Origin: JAWLGW01 sp964569055
GTDB lineage: Bacteria; Planctomycetota; J058
DNA: 6,259 nucleotides
Assembly (NCBI GenBank): GCA_964569055.1
Contig: CAZMSZ010000420.1
Span: 1 to 6,259, forward strand
Direction: 5' to 3'
Positions 4,777-6,259 of the stretch are shown here, one piece after another. The translations under genes and the position numbers were made by a program. Under the pieces are notes generated by a model. It saw only the letters and a program-made list of their open reading frames with translations. It was not told the origin of the DNA and made no database searches. Numbering within the stretch: position 1 is the first letter of the stretch; every line of letters begins with the position of its first letter.

Positions 4777-6165
4777 ATGAAGGTCATGAAGTTCGGCGGG
4801 TCGTGCCTGCAGAGCCCCGAGGGGCTGCTGCGCATGATCGAGCGGATCCGCCACGAGCCGCGCCCGCTGGTGATCGTGCTCTCGGCCCTCAAGGGCGTCA
4901 CCGACGAGCTGCTCGGGATGCTGGCGCGCGCCGCCGAGGGCGAGCAGGCCCCGATCGACGCGCTGCGGGCGCGCCATCACGAGGTGCTCGAGGCGGTGAG
5001 CGAGGCCGCGCGGGCGCCGGCGGCGGCCGCCGTCGACGGCCTGTTGGGCGAGCTCGAGCGCGTGCTGAGCGGCGTCGCCGCCCTCCGCGAGGTGCCGCCC
5101 ACCACCCGCGACCGCGTGCTGGCCATGGGCGAGCGCCTGTCGATCCACCTCGGCGCCGCGCACCTCGCCCACGCCGGGCTGCCCGCGCGCGCGCTGGTCG
5201 CGGAGGAGGCGGGGATCCTGACCACCGCCGAGCCCGGCGACGCGCGGATCCTCGCGCGCTCGCGCGCGCTGGTACTCGAGCGCTTCGACCCGGCGGCGGA
5301 CGTGATCTACGTGGTAGCCGGGTTCGTGGGCTGCGACCGCGGGGGACGGATCACCACCATCGGCCGCGGCGGCTCGGACACCACGGCGACGTACCTCGCC
5401 TCGGTCCTCGGCGGCCCCGCCGTGCTGTGGAAGGACACCCCCGGCTTGCTCACCGCCGACCCGCGCGTGGTGGCGCGGCCGCGCGTGATCGAGCGGCTGC
5501 ACTACCTCGACGCGCTCGAGCTCGCCCACTACGGGCTGCCGGCGATCGCGGCCAAGGCGATCCACCCGGCGCGGCGCGCCGGCGTCCCGATCGAGATCCA
5601 CGCCTTCCAGGACGAGGGGAACCCCTCGGTGATCGGCGAGGTCGAGACGTCGCGTCTGGCGCTGACCTGCGTGCCGAAGGTGGTCGCGATCGACCTGCTC
5701 GGGGACGCGGGCCCGTCGGGCGCGAGTGACCTCGACGACGCCGACGGCGAGCCGGCCGAGCCCCGTCCCGGCCAGTTCCTCGTCGGCGTGGCCCGGTTCC
5801 TCGAGGGGCTGGCCGCCGCCGGGATCGCGCCGCTCCTCCTCAGCGAGGCCTCGCCCGCGGGCGAGACCACGATCGTGGTGCGCGCCGAGCACCGCGCCCG
5901 GCTCGAGCCGCTCCTCGGGCGCGCCGACGCGGGCGGCGCGCAGGTCCGCGACGGCCTCGCGGTGGTCTCGCTGATCGGCTCGACGATGCGCGGCCGGATC
6001 GGCTTCGCGGCCGCCGTGTTCGACGCCCTCGCGCGCGCCTCGATCAACATCGACGCGATCGCCCAGACCGCGTCCGAGCGGAACATCTCGGTGATCGTCG
6101 CGGCCGAGCAGGCCCAGGCGGCCGTCCGCGCGCTCCACGAGCGCTTCGTGGAAGGAGACGAGTAA
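4777..6165 (+). CDS. lysC: Aspartokinase with C-terminal ACT domains
   Basis: Aspartokinase phosphorylates L-aspartate with ATP, the first step to lysine, threonine, methionine and diaminopimelate. The 462 residues match a monofunctional enzyme; no homoserine dehydrogenase domain is fused. The kinase domain shows KFGGSC (5-10), VLSALKGVTDELL (34-46), a TTRDRVLAMGERLS segment (109-122), GRGGSD (196-201) and WKDTPGLLTADPR (218-230), then LHYLDALELAHYG and AAKAIHP near 241-263. Two ACT-like regulatory segments follow. The last (about 394-458) is canonical: LAVVSLIGSTMRGRIGFAAAVFDALARASINIDAI, then ERNISVIV. The first (about 295-380) carries an acidic insertion near 311-331. The usual KFGGTS is KFGGSC here, with Cys10 in place of Ser. 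Start: ATG at 4777; a second in-frame ATG at 4786 would leave only three residues fewer, before the KFGG motif. Feedback inhibition by a pathway amino acid is expected, but which one cannot be read. The name lysC follows family convention. Confidence 0.93.
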   Translation: MKVMKFGGSCLQSPEGLLRMIERIRHEPRPLVIVLSALKGVTDELLGMLARAAEGEQAPIDALRARHHEVLEAVSEAARAPAAAAVDGLLGELERVLSGVAALREVPPTTRDRVLAMGERLSIHLGAAHLAHAGLPARALVAEEAGILTTAEPGDARILARSRALVLERFDPAADVIYVVAGFVGCDRGGRITTIGRGGSDTTATYLASVLGGPAVLWKDTPGLLTADPRVVARPRVIERLHYLDALELAHYGLPAIAAKAIHPARRAGVPIEIHAFQDEGNPSVIGEVETSRLALTCVPKVVAIDLLGDAGPSGASDLDDADGEPAEPRPGQFLVGVARFLEGLAAAGIAPLLLSEASPAGETTIVVRAEHRARLEPLLGRADAGGAQVRDGLAVVSLIGSTMRGRIGFAAAVFDALARASINIDAIAQTASERNISVIVAAEQAQAAVRALHERFVEGDE

Positions 6166-6259
6166 TGGGCCGTCAGGGGAGATCGCATCCGGCCGAGCAC
6201 GAGGCCGCTCGCAACGCCACTTCCCCGGCCCGCAAGCTGCGCCGGCGAAGCCGGCGCAG
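6165..6259 (+). CDS. Possible partial ORF coupled to aspartokinase
   Basis: An ATG at 6165 overlaps the aspartokinase stop as TAATG, and AAGGAG (6152-6157) lies 7 bp before it, the best Shine-Dalgarno sequence in the window. The frame stays open for 31 codons to the window edge, starting MGRQGRSHPAEHEAARNATS and then turning Arg-rich. I recognise no family. GC at third positions is lower than in neighbouring genes and an AGA codon appears. A perfect hairpin (6237-6259) lies inside it, which fits a terminator better than coding sequence. It is either the start of a real co-translated gene or a chance frame. Confidence 0.3.
   Translation, partial: MGRQGRSHPAEHEAARNATSPARKLRRRSRR
6237..6259 (+). 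terminator. Perfect hairpin at window edge, possible terminator
   Basis: CTGCGCCGGC, loop GAA, and GCCGGCGCAG form a perfect 10-bp stem ending exactly at the window edge, so it may extend further. It starts 71 bp after the aspartokinase stop. Like the hairpins at 2375-2407 and 3351-3379 it is GC-rich with a three-base loop, which supports a terminator for the aspartokinase unit. It also lies inside a reading frame open from 6165, and a dispersed GC-rich palindromic repeat is another possibility. Confidence 0.4.

Noticed and set aside
4569..4901. 111-residue N-terminal extension of the secreted protein
   Set aside because: It would bury a clear signal peptide and overlap the start of aspartokinase; a Shine-Dalgarno sequence precedes the ATG at 4568.
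4450..6138. 562-residue minus-strand frame opposite aspartokinase
   Set aside because: It is an antisense shadow of a clear aspartokinase and also overlaps the start of the secreted protein gene.

Overview
The window comes from a GC-rich bacterial chromosome; coding third positions are mostly G or C. It holds ordinary housekeeping and homeostasis genes: ferrous iron uptake (feoA-feoB), a tRNA-Pro, the SOS repressor LexA, an exported protein resembling DUF6263, and an aspartokinase. No phage, transposon, CRISPR or defence genes are visible. The phylum cannot be fixed from this sequence. The LexA helix-turn-helix (GISKVTVHEHI type), the DUF6263-like exported protein and the base composition would fit a high-GC Planctomycetota or Myxococcota-like lineage, but this is an impression from memory.

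Layout. Positions 40-56 carry a perfect palindrome of Fur-box type, followed by feoA (100-327) and feoB (332-2341) on the plus strand, 4 bp apart. They end at a 15-bp hairpin (2375-2407), which is shared with a convergent minus-strand tRNA-Pro(CGG) gene (2414-2487). That tRNA gene has its own well-formed sigma70-type promoter (2501-2529), squeezed between it and the lexA stop codon. lexA (2547-3248, minus) follows an AT-rich promoter island. A second strong hairpin (3351-3379) separates it from the gene upstream on the same strand, a secreted protein with a Met-Gly repeat (3405-4568, minus). A 208-bp divergent intergenic region with candidate promoters on both strands leads to the aspartokinase (4777-6165, plus). 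The window ends in a possible coupled reading frame (from 6165) that also contains a perfect 10-bp hairpin.

How the genes relate. feoA and feoB form one iron-repressed unit: FeoB is the GTP-dependent Fe2+ permease and FeoA its small cytosolic partner. LexA is an independent DNA-damage regulator and probably represses itself. The aspartokinase makes aspartyl-phosphate for lysine, threonine, methionine and diaminopimelate synthesis. Nothing suggests that these units form one system. The less ordinary details are the three U-tract-poor triloop hairpins, a hexanucleotide repeat in the LexA hinge, the Met-Gly tract, an acidic insertion in the aspartokinase regulatory domain, a candidate near-leaderless aspartokinase promoter, and possible read-through from lexA into the tRNA gene. 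I see no convincing new biological system.
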